Below, in pieces: positions 8,254 to 16,061 of a stretch of 64,000 nt of DNA; position 1 is the stretch's first letter, and every line of letters begins with the position of its first letter. This DNA is from Ilyomonas sp965277535 (GTDB lineage: Bacteria; Bacteroidota; Bacteroidia; Chitinophagales; Chitinophagaceae). The position numbers and the translations under genes were made by a program. Location of the stretch: positions 3,410,001 to 3,474,000 of the forward strand of contig OZ255825.1 of assembly GCA_965277535.1 (NCBI GenBank), given 5' to 3'. The notes below the pieces were generated by a model. The model was not told where the DNA came from and searched no databases. It saw only the letters and a program-made list of their open reading frames with translations.

Positions 8254-9172
8254 TTTTGTTTTGCATTAATTGCATAAAACAATCTTCAATGGTTGGCGTT
8301 ACGGGATGTATTTCTATATCAGTAAAATTCTTGGATACCAAATATTGTTGCAATTCTTTTTCACCATATCCATCTTTCATTACTGCATGATGATATTCGC
8401 CAAAAGAATACGCATCTTCTACTGCATTCCATTGTTTTAAAATCTGCAATGCCTCATACCTGTTCTTTGTTTTTACCGCATAAATTTTGTTTTTAAAATG
8501 TTGAATGATTTGCTGTGGCGTGCCGGTAGTCATAATTGTACCTTTTTGCATCAGAGCAACGCGGTCGCACAATGAAGCTTCATCCATGTATGGTGTTGAA
8601 ACTAAAATGGTAATACCCTGTTGTTTGAGATTGCGAAGCATGTCCCAAAACTCTTTTCTCGAAACGGCATCTACACCCGTTGTCGGTTCATCTAAAAACA
8701 ACACTACCGGCTTGTGAATGAGCGCACAACATAGAGCCAACTTCTGTTTCATGCCACCCGATAACTTCCCTGCCCGGCGTATTTTAAATGGTTCTATCTG
8801 TACATAAATCTCTTTAATGAGATCATAATTTTCTTTCACTGATGTTTTAAAAATAGTAGCAAAAAAGTTCAAATTTTCTTCTACCGTTAAATCGGGGTAC
8901 AACGAAAATTTGCCAGGCATGTAACCCACTTTTTCGCGAATGGCTTTATAGTCTTTCACTACATCTGAGTTATCTACTGTTGCATTACCGCCATCAGGCA
9001 ATAGGAGCGTAGTTAAGACACGAAAAACAGATGTCTTACCTGCGCCATCAGGACCAATGATTCCAAACAATTCGCCTTTAGAAACATCAAAAGAAATATC
9101 CCGTACAGCTTTAATTGTTTCCTTGCCGTTCTTGTATTGCTTTACCAGATTATTTACTGTGACGGCGTTCAT
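8246..9172 (-). CDS. ABC transporter ATP-binding protein (first ATPase of the efflux operon)
   Basis: A 308-residue ATPase with Walker A GPDGAGKT (about 40-47), a canonical signature LSGGMKQKL, Walker B VLFLDEPTTGVD and a C-terminal extension of ~80 residues typical of drug-export ATPases. In E. coli YbhF the two ATPase halves are fused; here they are separate overlapping genes. The start overlaps the adaptor gene's stop by 4 nt. Confidence 0.92.
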   Translation of the reverse strand: MNAVTVNNLVKQYKNGKETIKAVRDISFDVSKGELFGIIGPDGAGKTSVFRVLTTLLLPDGGNATVDNSDVVKDYKAIREKVGYMPGKFSLYPDLTVEENLNFFATIFKTSVKENYDLIKEIYVQIEPFKIRRAGKLSGGMKQKLALCCALIHKPVVLFLDEPTTGVDAVSRKEFWDMLRNLKQQGITILVSTPYMDEASLCDRVALMQKGTIMTTGTPQQIIQHFKNKIYAVKTKNRYEALQILKQWNAVEDAYSFGEYHHAVMKDGYGEKELQQYLVSKNFTDIEIHPVTPTIEDCFMQLMQNKNE

Positions 9173-10122
9173 GATTGCGGATTTTGCAACTTCACTTCGC
9201 CATACATACCTATCTTCAAATAGCCGTCATTCTTTACTTTTATTTTAATGGCATAAACCATATCCGCACGTTCTTCTTTGGTTTGAATGGTTTTGGGCGT
9301 AAATTCTGCTTTATCTGAAATCCAATCAATAGTGCCATTGTAAGTGCGGTATTTATCCTTACCATCGTCAACCAATACTTTTACATTTTGCCCTAATTTT
9401 ATTTGAGATAATTGAGCGCCGGTAATGTAAGCACGCAAGGTGAGTGTAGATAAATCGGCTATTTTATACAATGCTTTTCCGGATGCCGTTACTTCGCCTC
9501 CTTCGGCATATTTTGTAATCACAGTGCCGTTATTGGGATTCACAATTTTTGCTTTGGAAATTTGGTCTTCTACCTGTGCAGCCTGCTTTTGCAATGGTAC
9601 CGTTTCGCTTAAAATACTTCTGTTTTGCGTAGAAGTATTGCTACGTTGCACAGTTATTTGTTGCTGCGTAACACCCATTTGTTTTTGCATGATTTCTATC
9701 TGCGAATTCAAATCATCCAACTGCTTTCCGGTAGCGGCATCCGCTTTTACCAACCGTGCTGTGCGGTCTCTTTCATACACTAAGTTTTTCAACTGTGCCT
9801 GTTGAACAGCCATTTGGTTTTGCAACAATTCTATTTGCGGCGCTACGTTGGAAGTCTTTTTAGCAAGCGATTGAATGGTAGCTTTTACCTGTGCTTTTTG
9901 CAATATCAGATTGGTGGAATCAATCACGCCAACTACTTGCCCTTGCGCTAATAAATCACCTTCATCAATATTGAAAGATAGAAGCTGCCCACCCAGTTGC
10001 GATGATACAATTACTTCATCTGCCTCAAAAGAACCCGATGCATCGTAGGCCTCTTTTGTATTATCGCAGGCTTGCAGTAAAAAAGTGAGTAGTAAAGGAA
10101 GAATGAACGATTTCATACGCAT
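9169..10122 (-). CDS. HlyD-family periplasmic adaptor lipoprotein (YbhG-like)
   Basis: A 317-residue membrane-fusion protein. The signal peptide ends in LLQAC, a lipobox, so it is probably anchored as a lipoprotein. It has the split lipoyl half-motifs (QLGGQLLSFNIDEGDLLAQGQVVG and NPNNGTVITKYAEGGEV), a Gln/Lys-rich coiled-coil hairpin from about 75 to 190, and a C-terminal beta-barrel. It bridges the ABC-2 permeases to the TolC-like channel. It starts 3 nt after the tolC-like stop and overlaps the ATPase gene by 4 nt. Confidence 0.92.
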   Translation of the reverse strand: MRMKSFILPLLLTFLLQACDNTKEAYDASGSFEADEVIVSSQLGGQLLSFNIDEGDLLAQGQVVGVIDSTNLILQKAQVKATIQSLAKKTSNVAPQIELLQNQMAVQQAQLKNLVYERDRTARLVKADAATGKQLDDLNSQIEIMQKQMGVTQQQITVQRSNTSTQNRSILSETVPLQKQAAQVEDQISKAKIVNPNNGTVITKYAEGGEVTASGKALYKIADLSTLTLRAYITGAQLSQIKLGQNVKVLVDDGKDKYRTYNGTIDWISDKAEFTPKTIQTKEERADMVYAIKIKVKNDGYLKIGMYGEVKLQNPQS

Positions 10123-10125
10123 GAT

Positions 10126-11394
10126 TTATAATTTACCGGATGTAATTGCATAAGTAATTTGTGCCTGCCGAAGCTGCAATTGATGAAGAACTAATGATTG
10201 CCTTGCAGCGTCTTCTGCATTCACTTGTAGTAAAAAATCATTGGCTGTAATGACTGCATTTTCCAGTTGAGCTTTTGCAGCTTCGGTTACTTGCTTACGC
10301 AATTGAATGATCTCGTTATCTGTTGCTACCAAAGCTGCATATTTATCTATATCAACTTTCTGTTGTTTTAATCCAGATTGTGTGTTCAACAGGAAAACAT
10401 CTTTTTGTAAGTCAACTGTTTGTTGATTGATTTCATTCAGTTTTTTATCACGCCTGTTGTTGTACAGACTGCCTAAGGACCAGTTGAGTCTTACGCCGGT
10501 AATGTAAAATGGTTTGAATTCGTTGGATAATAAATTCAATGCCGGTCTGCCATAACCACCTTGAAAGAAAGCGGTTGCTTTCGGTAAAGTTTGTATGTTA
10601 ATTAATCGTTGCTGCCCTGCTACTAATAAACTCTGGCTTTTATACAACTGTAATTCCGGTCGAAGAATGGTTGTGTCGGTGATGCTGTCATCAGCAGGCA
10701 TTTGCAGTTGTGTAGTTTCCAATATTGGCTGATTAAGATAGATAGCCAAAGCATCTGCCAGTCCTTTGCGCGTAGCTTTTATTTCAATAGAGCGTTGTTT
10801 TGTTTGCAATAGTTGTGCTTGCAGTTCCTGCAAATTGGAACGCAAGGCTACTCCGTTTTCTACCTGCGGCTTTACTTTGTCTATACCAACCTGGATGTTT
10901 TGCAAGGTTATCTCTGTTTGCTTCGCTAATTCATCCTGATACAAAATGCTGAAGTAAAGTTGATTGATTTTTGATTTCAAATTGTACAAGTCGACAGCTA
11001 ATGAATTTTCCTGCACCGTAGTGTTTAATGATTGGATTTGTTTTTGCGCTTTATTCTGCCCGCCGTCGAACAGCAATTGATCGGCTTCAGCAATTATTTT
11101 GTATTGGTCTTTGGCTGGTACAGGAATTTTGACATTGGGCAATGGAATAGTTACCTGCGTAACATCCGATTGGTAAGTAGCTTGCCCGTTTACCACCAAT
11201 TGTGGTAAGAAATTGGAACTCAGATTTTCGATAGAAAGTTGTTCCGTTTGTTTCAATAATCCTTTCTGATGAATCAATGGATAGTTTTGTTCTGCAAGAG
11301 TAAACGCTTGCTGCAACGTAATGGCAGAAATGCTTTGCGCCTGCAAAGAAGCGGCGTGAAGTAACAACCATGATAAAAGGATTGCTTTAACCAT
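10126..11394 (-). CDS. TolC-family outer-membrane efflux protein
   Basis: A TolC-like protein with long heptad-like helices (QEQ/QLEN-rich) in two repeats and the LNQP motif near the middle. An in-frame ATG at 11424 would give 432 residues, but the internal ATG at 11392-11394 begins a textbook signal peptide (MVKAILLSWLLLHAASLQA), giving 422. The segment between the two ATGs carries most of a palindromic operator that is also found ahead of tetR, so the internal start is preferred. First structural gene of the efflux operon, directly after tetR. Confidence 0.85.
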   Translation of the reverse strand: MVKAILLSWLLLHAASLQAQSISAITLQQAFTLAEQNYPLIHQKGLLKQTEQLSIENLSSNFLPQLVVNGQATYQSDVTQVTIPLPNVKIPVPAKDQYKIIAEADQLLFDGGQNKAQKQIQSLNTTVQENSLAVDLYNLKSKINQLYFSILYQDELAKQTEITLQNIQVGIDKVKPQVENGVALRSNLQELQAQLLQTKQRSIEIKATRKGLADALAIYLNQPILETTQLQMPADDSITDTTILRPELQLYKSQSLLVAGQQRLINIQTLPKATAFFQGGYGRPALNLLSNEFKPFYITGVRLNWSLGSLYNNRRDKKLNEINQQTVDLQKDVFLLNTQSGLKQQKVDIDKYAALVATDNEIIQLRKQVTEAAKAQLENAVITANDFLLQVNAEDAARQSLVLHQLQLRQAQITYAITSGKL

Positions 11395-11415
11395 CTTATT
11401 TAACCAGTTAGTTAA
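11387..11415. promoter_or_regulatory. Candidate TetR operator, second copy (tolC start)
   Basis: TTAACCA (11387-11393), 6 nt, then TTAACCA-GT-TAGTTAA (11400-11415). This is the same three-half-site layout and the same 13-bp phasing as at 12038-12066, with one base off the perfect palindrome. It overlaps the preferred tolC start codon, so a bound repressor could block the structural genes separately from tetR. Confidence 0.65.
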
Positions 11416-11431
11416 TATTGCCATAAAAAAT

Positions 11432-12037
11432 TTACTTTTTTATTGATTGAATAATAAGCTGAGGCACTTCTTTTTTGCGTTGCTCCATCAACCCAATTAA
11501 CTCTTTGTTATCCATGCCGGTAATCAATTGAATCATAGGACAAGCTAAAAAAGGAAAGATGCAAAGGGATAAAGTATTCATCATTAATTGTAGTGGCCCG
11601 ATACGTTTTATAACGCCTGCTTTGATTTCCTTTTCAATCTGCGCCACTACTTTTCCAATGGGGGGCTTGCGTTTTCCCAATACTTTTTTCAAAAAAGTTT
11701 TAGGCTGCCGGTTAATTTCATTTAAAATAAAAATGGGTACATAAGGCGTTTGTATTAACTGCGAAATGTATTCATTGCAAAACAGTTCAATCTTTTGAAA
11801 CAAAGTAGTTTCCGATTCTAAAATGGCAAATATTCTTGGTAAAACACCAGAAACTACTTCCATGAATATTTGTTCAAACAGTTTGTCTTTGCTACGGAAA
11901 TAATAATGCAGCAATGCCTTGTTAATGCCCGCTTCATCGGCAATGTCCTGCATACGCGCACCATCCATGCCTTTGGTTAAAAACACTTTTTTTGCAGCAT
12001 TCAAAATCTTTTCTTCTGTTGATAAATCTTTCTTCAT
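11432..12037 (-). CDS. TetR/AcrR-family transcriptional regulator
   Basis: A 201-residue regulator. The N-terminal HTH (about residues 10-55: AAKKVFLTKGMDGARMQDIA ... LLHYYFRSKDKLFEQIF) is typical of TetR/AcrR repressors; the C-terminal domain should bind the ligand. It is the first gene of the efflux operon and probably controls it, like CecR (YbiH) with ybhGFSR in E. coli. Palindromic sites lie 1 nt upstream of its own start and at the tolC start, consistent with autoregulation and repression of the pump. Confidence 0.9.
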   Translation of the reverse strand: MKKDLSTEEKILNAAKKVFLTKGMDGARMQDIADEAGINKALLHYYFRSKDKLFEQIFMEVVSGVLPRIFAILESETTLFQKIELFCNEYISQLIQTPYVPIFILNEINRQPKTFLKKVLGKRKPPIGKVVAQIEKEIKAGVIKRIGPLQLMMNTLSLCIFPFLACPMIQLITGMDNKELIGLMEQRKKEVPQLIIQSIKK

Positions 12038-12066
12038 TTAACCATTTGTTTTAACCAACTGGTTAA
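12038..12066. promoter_or_regulatory. Candidate TetR operator, first copy (tetR start)
   Basis: TTAACCA (12038-12044), 6 nt, then the perfect inverted repeat TTAACCA-AC-TGGTTAA (12051-12066). It begins directly next to the tetR start codon (12035-12037). The matching layout at 11387-11415 makes this a convincing operator pair. Confidence 0.75.
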
Positions 12067-12204
12067 CAAAATTGCAATTCTTTTTAAACATTGCAAAATT
12101 TTGTAACGATTTTATTTTTACTGATTCAAGAATAATAAATTGTGAATGGAGTAATGAGTACTTTGAGGAATAGTAATTGCCGCAAATTGCTGTAAACAAT
12201 ACTA

Positions 12205-12459
12205 ATGGATCAGAGGATAACCTTTAAGGATGATCAGCAATTGCTTTCTGTCTTTTTGAGTCTTGAGCAGCAACAACAGCAAACTTCTCTTTTAATTGAT
12301 GATGAAGGATTGACAAGAATAGAAGGCAAAGTAACCTGCATTGAACAAACTGAAAATATAGGCAAAACCAAACTAAGTATAAATAACAATGAGCCGATTG
12401 ATTTAGCGCAGGTAATTGCCGTTAATGGACTTTTTTGTGATGATTATTCTGAGTGTTGA
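12205..12459 (+). CDS. Hypothetical protein, 84 aa
   Basis: An acidic 84-residue protein (MDQRITFKDDQQLLSVFLS ... DDYSEC) with a Gln run at about 22-26 and a GLTRIEGKV segment followed by beta-prone text. No signal peptide or membrane helix. It starts 167 bp upstream of, and divergent from, tetR. The composition looks like real protein and the frame is not a shadow of another gene. Family not recognised. Confidence 0.55.
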   Translation: MDQRITFKDDQQLLSVFLSLEQQQQQTSLLIDDEGLTRIEGKVTCIEQTENIGKTKLSINNNEPIDLAQVIAVNGLFCDDYSEC

Positions 12460-12514
12460 ATCTTACAAACGCTATAATGCAGTTGTATTTGTCAACGCAA
12501 GGCACATACAATTA

Positions 12515-12979
12515 TTACTTAACATCGCTTTCAAATATCTGCTTTGTAGATACGACTATCCGGTTCCATGGGTTGATAACAACGATTTGCATGATGAGTT
12601 GTGCTACACCATTTTCACCAAATAACTCAACTACTTTGTTGTAGGTTTCATCTGCCACGCTATCTTTTGCAATCAAGGTAACTTCTTCTGTCAGTTGCAA
12701 TACAGCTCTTTCTTCTTCTGTAAACAGCGGCGATTCTTTCTATGCCGAGAGTGCAAAAATTCTTCTTGTACTTTCACCTTTTGCAGTCGCCTCCCCTGTA
12801 TGCATGTCAATACAATAGGCGCATCCGTTGATTTGCGATGCTCTTATTTTTATCAGTTCGCGAAGTTTTGCATCAATCGGTGTTGATTGTGTATAAACTT
12901 CCAAAGTTCGCATCGTTTTATAAGCTTCCGGCTCTACGTCTTTAATAGCTTTCCGTTTCAAATTTTTGGTTTTATCCAT
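12515..12979 (-). pseudogene. Carboxymuconolactone decarboxylase/AhpD-like protein with internal amber stop
   Basis: Two open stretches lie in the same frame: 12979 down to 12743, ending in TAG at 12740-12742, and the continuation down to 12515. Read through, the product is ~154 residues, the normal length of small AhpD-like CMD proteins. The first part holds the redox motif C-A-Y-C with the downstream His (GCAYCIDMH); after the stop the family-typical KESPLFTEEERAVLQLTEEV continues. The stop lies where relatives usually have Trp (ALSAW), so a TGG-to-TAG change is the simplest explanation. The truncated 79-residue product keeps the CxxC but lacks the C-terminal helices. Its start overlaps the upstream PEP-mutase-like gene by 8 nt. 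Confidence 0.8.
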
Positions 12980-13823
12980 TTATTAATGCTTTCAAATGAT
13001 TGGTGGTGATAGGATTAGAGGTAACAGCATCCATCCCTTCGTCATCTTTCAAAGTTACAGCCTGTTGCTGCATGGCGAGAATAGCTGTTTTCAAAAAGCC
13101 AGGACCAAGACTTACTCTTGCTACACCAATTTCTTTTACTGTTTTCAAATCCGGAACGCCGGGTACCGCAATGATATTTACGGGAGCGCCAAGTTCAGTA
13201 ACGAGTGTTTCTATGTCCTGCTTTTCTTTTATCATCACAGGAAAAAAACAATCGCCGCCGGCAGCTATGTATGCCTTGCCTCTTGTAAGCGTTTCGCCTA
13301 ATTTTTCAGCAGCAGAAGCATCAGCCTTTGCTTTCAGATACACATCCGTTCTGGCGTTAATAAATAAACAAATTTCTCTTTCGGTAGCTATCTTTCTTAT
13401 CAATTGTATTTTCTCACATTGCGCTTCAATAGAAAGCAGTTGACCAGTTTGCTTGTCTGTATCCTCGATGTTGATGCCGACGATACCTGTATCAATTAAC
13501 TGGTGAATGTTGGCTTCCAAGGTTGCATTATCGTTTGCATACCCGCTTTCAATATCAGCCGTTACCGGAATGGCAACGCTGTTTGCAATGCGTTTTAAAA
13601 TGCGCAACAGATCGCTAAAAGGAATGTGCTCACCATCATCATATCCATTGGTAAAAGCAATGGAAGCGCTGGCGGTGGCAACAGCAGCATATTCCAAACT
13701 TTGCAATAAGGAAGCGCCTAAGGGATCCCAGATATTGGGCAGCACCAGCATTTGACCGTTGTGATGTAATGACCTGAAAGTATTTGCTTTGGCGCCCTGC
13801 ATTTGATTGGTTGCTTTATTCAT
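12972..13823 (-). CDS. Isocitrate lyase/phosphoenolpyruvate mutase family protein
   Basis: A 283-residue TIM-barrel enzyme of the ICL/PEPM superfamily. Visible features: LPNIWDPLGASLLQ near residue 30, SIAFTNGYDDGE, the Mg-binding acidic strand PVTADIESGYA, GINIED, and INARTDVYL. The KKCGH-type loop of true isocitrate lyases is absent, so carbon-carbon or carbon-phosphorus chemistry on an oxaloacetate- or PEP-like substrate is possible but unassigned. Probably cotranscribed with the broken CMD gene (8-nt overlap). Confidence 0.85.
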   Translation of the reverse strand: MNKATNQMQGAKANTFRSLHHNGQMLVLPNIWDPLGASLLQSLEYAAVATASASIAFTNGYDDGEHIPFSDLLRILKRIANSVAIPVTADIESGYANDNATLEANIHQLIDTGIVGINIEDTDKQTGQLLSIEAQCEKIQLIRKIATEREICLFINARTDVYLKAKADASAAEKLGETLTRGKAYIAAGGDCFFPVMIKEKQDIETLVTELGAPVNIIAVPGVPDLKTVKEIGVARVSLGPGFLKTAILAMQQQAVTLKDDEGMDAVTSNPITTNHLKALING

Positions 13824-14203
13824 GCTATGTAAATGTAAGTCGCAATTTTTTTAACGCAGCAGTTGGCAACAACTTATTGTGATAAAAACAAAACAGTTCT
13901 TATTCAACCGATGAACCCTATGCTGATAATCATTCCGGTGCGTTTTTAGTTGTTTCAAAACCACACCTCCTTATCAGGATGTAAGTAGGCTATATCTAGT
14001 AGCGTAAGCATGATTTCTTTCTTAAAAATGATTGTAAAAACCGCGAAGCAGTTTGTCATTTGTTTTTAAAGAAATTATATCCTACATGAGCTTTGTTGTT
14101 TTGTTTGGAGGGAGCAAAGAAGGTTTTGAAAGAGTGGGTTGGGTTACCGCTTAACGGCTCACTCTTGGTGCTGTCCATATCAGCTTTTAGTACACTGTCA
14201 CCT
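13824..14203. other. Gene-poor stretch with one doubtful 40-aa frame
   Basis: The left part holds nothing I can identify. On the minus strand 14178-14056 encodes a 40-residue frame starting MDSTKSEPLSG. The reading frame runs back without a stop towards the preceding antitoxin-like gene, with KGDSVL just upstream of the ATG, which resembles the start of MazF/PemK toxins (KGDIVL). It may be a toxin remnant or a small unrelated gene. Confidence 0.3.
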
Positions 14204-14434
14204 TTAGCTATTGTACACTTCCTTTACATCTGTTATGGAATATAGGTCTTCTTCGCCATGTAAGAAGTCTAAAGTCTGGCTGTCGGAAGTCAGCTTATGA
14301 ATGCTTTGCGTCAATAAGTGCTCTTCATAACGTTTAGTCACAAAGTCAGCAAAGTCAGAAATTTCTTCTGCTTTTTCTTCTGGTAATTGATTCATAGCTT
14401 TTATTGTCCGCTCAATGATTGCTTGTCGTGTCAT
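14204..14434 (-). CDS. Antitoxin-like protein, 76 aa (toxin not seen)
   Basis: A 76-residue acidic, helical protein (MTRQAIIERTIKAMNQLPEEKAEEISDFADFVTKRYEE...) of the short DUF2281-like/addiction-module antitoxin type, ending with ITDVKEVYNS as many Bacteroidota antitoxins do. A partner toxin would be expected directly downstream on the minus strand, but only the doubtful 40-aa frame at 14056-14178 is there. It is therefore probably an orphan. Confidence 0.6.
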   Translation of the reverse strand: MTRQAIIERTIKAMNQLPEEKAEEISDFADFVTKRYEEHLLTQSIHKLTSDSQTLDFLHGEEDLYSITDVKEVYNS

Positions 14435-14843
14435 GTCTATGGATTTATCATGTCCATAAAGATAAGAATTTTGGAGAAGTAGGAAATGTCATAGCAGCAT
14501 TACAGGCAACGTAAGGATTGCGGTTATTATACGCGATTCCAAAAAAGATCCGGTGATTGCTACTGGAAAGGTGCGATAGCAAAGCTTACAAGCAGAGTTA
14601 AGAAGTGATACTTAAAGAAATGAGTTGAATCGGACGCTTACACTAAAACATACCAATAGATAGGTTCTTTGTTTTATAAAAAAGGCGCAGGTTGGGCCTT
14701 TTTGTTTACGGGCAGATTTGGGTATTTCTAATTTTAATACCATCGAAAGAGGACTTCTAATGTGCAGGTTCTATCGTTTTGTAAAAACATTTTTTACGTA
14801 AAAACAAACTCGCTTATTTTTATTTTTCAAGCCAACTTTTTTT
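14435..14843. other. Intergenic stretch with possible gene remnant and a terminator
   Basis: Between about 14470 and 14650 the plus strand shows protein-like pieces broken by stops (for example FGEVGNVIAALQAT and RDSKKDPVIATGKVR, then QSLQAEL). They look like a decayed reading frame, but I cannot name a family with confidence. The stretch ends in a strong hairpin (14679-14703) and an AT-rich region before the next gene. Confidence 0.35.
14679..14703. terminator. Bidirectional rho-independent terminator
   Basis: AAAAAGGC (14679-14686) pairs perfectly with GCCTTTTT (14696-14703) across a 9-nt loop. The A/T ends allow termination in both directions. Confidence 0.65.
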
Positions 14844-15953
14844 ATGCAATCATCGTCTGATGCTCCTCCGTTTTATTATCGTTTGTTGTCGTTAGATTTT
14901 ATGCGTGGCTTCATCATGGTATTGCTTGCTTTGGAAAGCGCAGGCCTGTACGATTGTTTGGATGAAGCTACCAAAGGCAATGCTGTCAATGGTTTGGTTC
15001 AACAGTTCTTTCATTATCCCTGGCATGGTCTGCACGTGTGGGATTTGGTGCAGCCTGCGTTTATGTTTATGGCGGGTGTTGCGTTGGCTTATTCGTTACA
15101 CAAGCAAAAACAAAAAGGGTTGTCATGGAACACTTCGTTTATAAAAACAATCAAACGCTGCTGGTGGTTGTTCTTTTGGGGTGTGCTTGATTATGCTGTT
15201 CACGATCACAGCATTTCTTTTTTGTATTGGGATGTGCTTACACAGTTATCGTTTACCACACTCATAGCGTTTTTAATTGCCCGCTTTTCGTTCAACACAC
15301 AAGTTATTGTTTGCATTGCTTTGTTGCTGCTCACCGAAGCTTTATACCGGTTTACTAACGTGTCCAATTTCAATCAACCGTTTACCGACCAGCACAACTT
15401 TGGCAACTACATTGATTTAAAGTTAATGAACGTGATTAACAAAGGAGGCTGGGTTGCTATCAACTGCATTCCTACTGCGGTTCATACCATTGCCGGGTTG
15501 CTAACGGGTAAGTTTTTAATGAAAGAAAACAAAAAGCTACAACCGATGCTGCTGTGGGCAATTGCATGTTTGGTAGTTGGTTATGCGTTGGATTGGAGTA
15601 GCGTTACACCCATTATCAAACGCATTGCGACATCATCATTTGTGTTGGTTTCGTTGGGTTGGGTGTTGCTAACACTGACCTTTTTTTATTGGTGGATTGA
15701 TATTCGCAATCATAAAAAGCACTTGCAATTTTTTGTAATTATCGGTATGAACTCCCTGTTCATTTATTTGTTTTTTGAAATTGTCGGGCATCGTTGGTTT
15801 ACGGAATACATTACTATTATTGTAACCAGTTTATTGGGTTATGTTCATCTGCCGCATTTGTTTGGTTTGTTCATCGCTGCATTGGTTGTTTTCTTTTTAG
15901 AATGGGGCATTTGTTATTGGTTGTACAAGAAGAAAATCTTTTTTAAACTGTAA
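14844..15953 (+). CDS. DUF5009/HGSNAT-like membrane acyltransferase
   Basis: A 369-residue polytopic membrane protein, about ten helices. The start RLLSLDFMRGFIMVLLALES, then PWHGLHVWDLVQPAFMFMAGVALAYS, match the DUF5009/DUF1624 family related to heparan-alpha-glucosaminide N-acetyltransferase, which moves an acetyl group from cytosolic acetyl-CoA to a sugar amine across the membrane. The conserved His in the first loop is present. In Bacteroidota these genes are often near glycan-degradation genes, as here. Substrate unknown. Confidence 0.8.
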   Translation: MQSSSDAPPFYYRLLSLDFMRGFIMVLLALESAGLYDCLDEATKGNAVNGLVQQFFHYPWHGLHVWDLVQPAFMFMAGVALAYSLHKQKQKGLSWNTSFIKTIKRCWWLFFWGVLDYAVHDHSISFLYWDVLTQLSFTTLIAFLIARFSFNTQVIVCIALLLLTEALYRFTNVSNFNQPFTDQHNFGNYIDLKLMNVINKGGWVAINCIPTAVHTIAGLLTGKFLMKENKKLQPMLLWAIACLVVGYALDWSSVTPIIKRIATSSFVLVSLGWVLLTLTFFYWWIDIRNHKKHLQFFVIIGMNSLFIYLFFEIVGHRWFTEYITIIVTSLLGYVHLPHLFGLFIAALVVFFLEWGICYWLYKKKIFFKL

Positions 15954-16005
15954 GATGATATGAAGATGAGCAATTCATTTTAGCAGATAAATTACTGCAA
16001 AAACA

Positions 16006-16039
16006 AAAGCCGTCCGTACAATACTGCAGGGACGGCTTT
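16006..16039. terminator. Bidirectional terminator between convergent genes
   Basis: AAAGCCGTCC (16006-16015) pairs perfectly with GGACGGCTTT (16030-16039), with A- and T-rich ends. It lies between the plus-strand membrane gene and the minus-strand dehydrogenase, and can serve both. Confidence 0.8.
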
Positions 16040-16061
16040 ATTACTATCTCAATCCACAATT

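Noticed and set aside
10126..11424. TolC-like start at ATG 11424
   Set aside because: The ten extra residues carry most of the operator copy, and the second ATG begins a better signal peptide.
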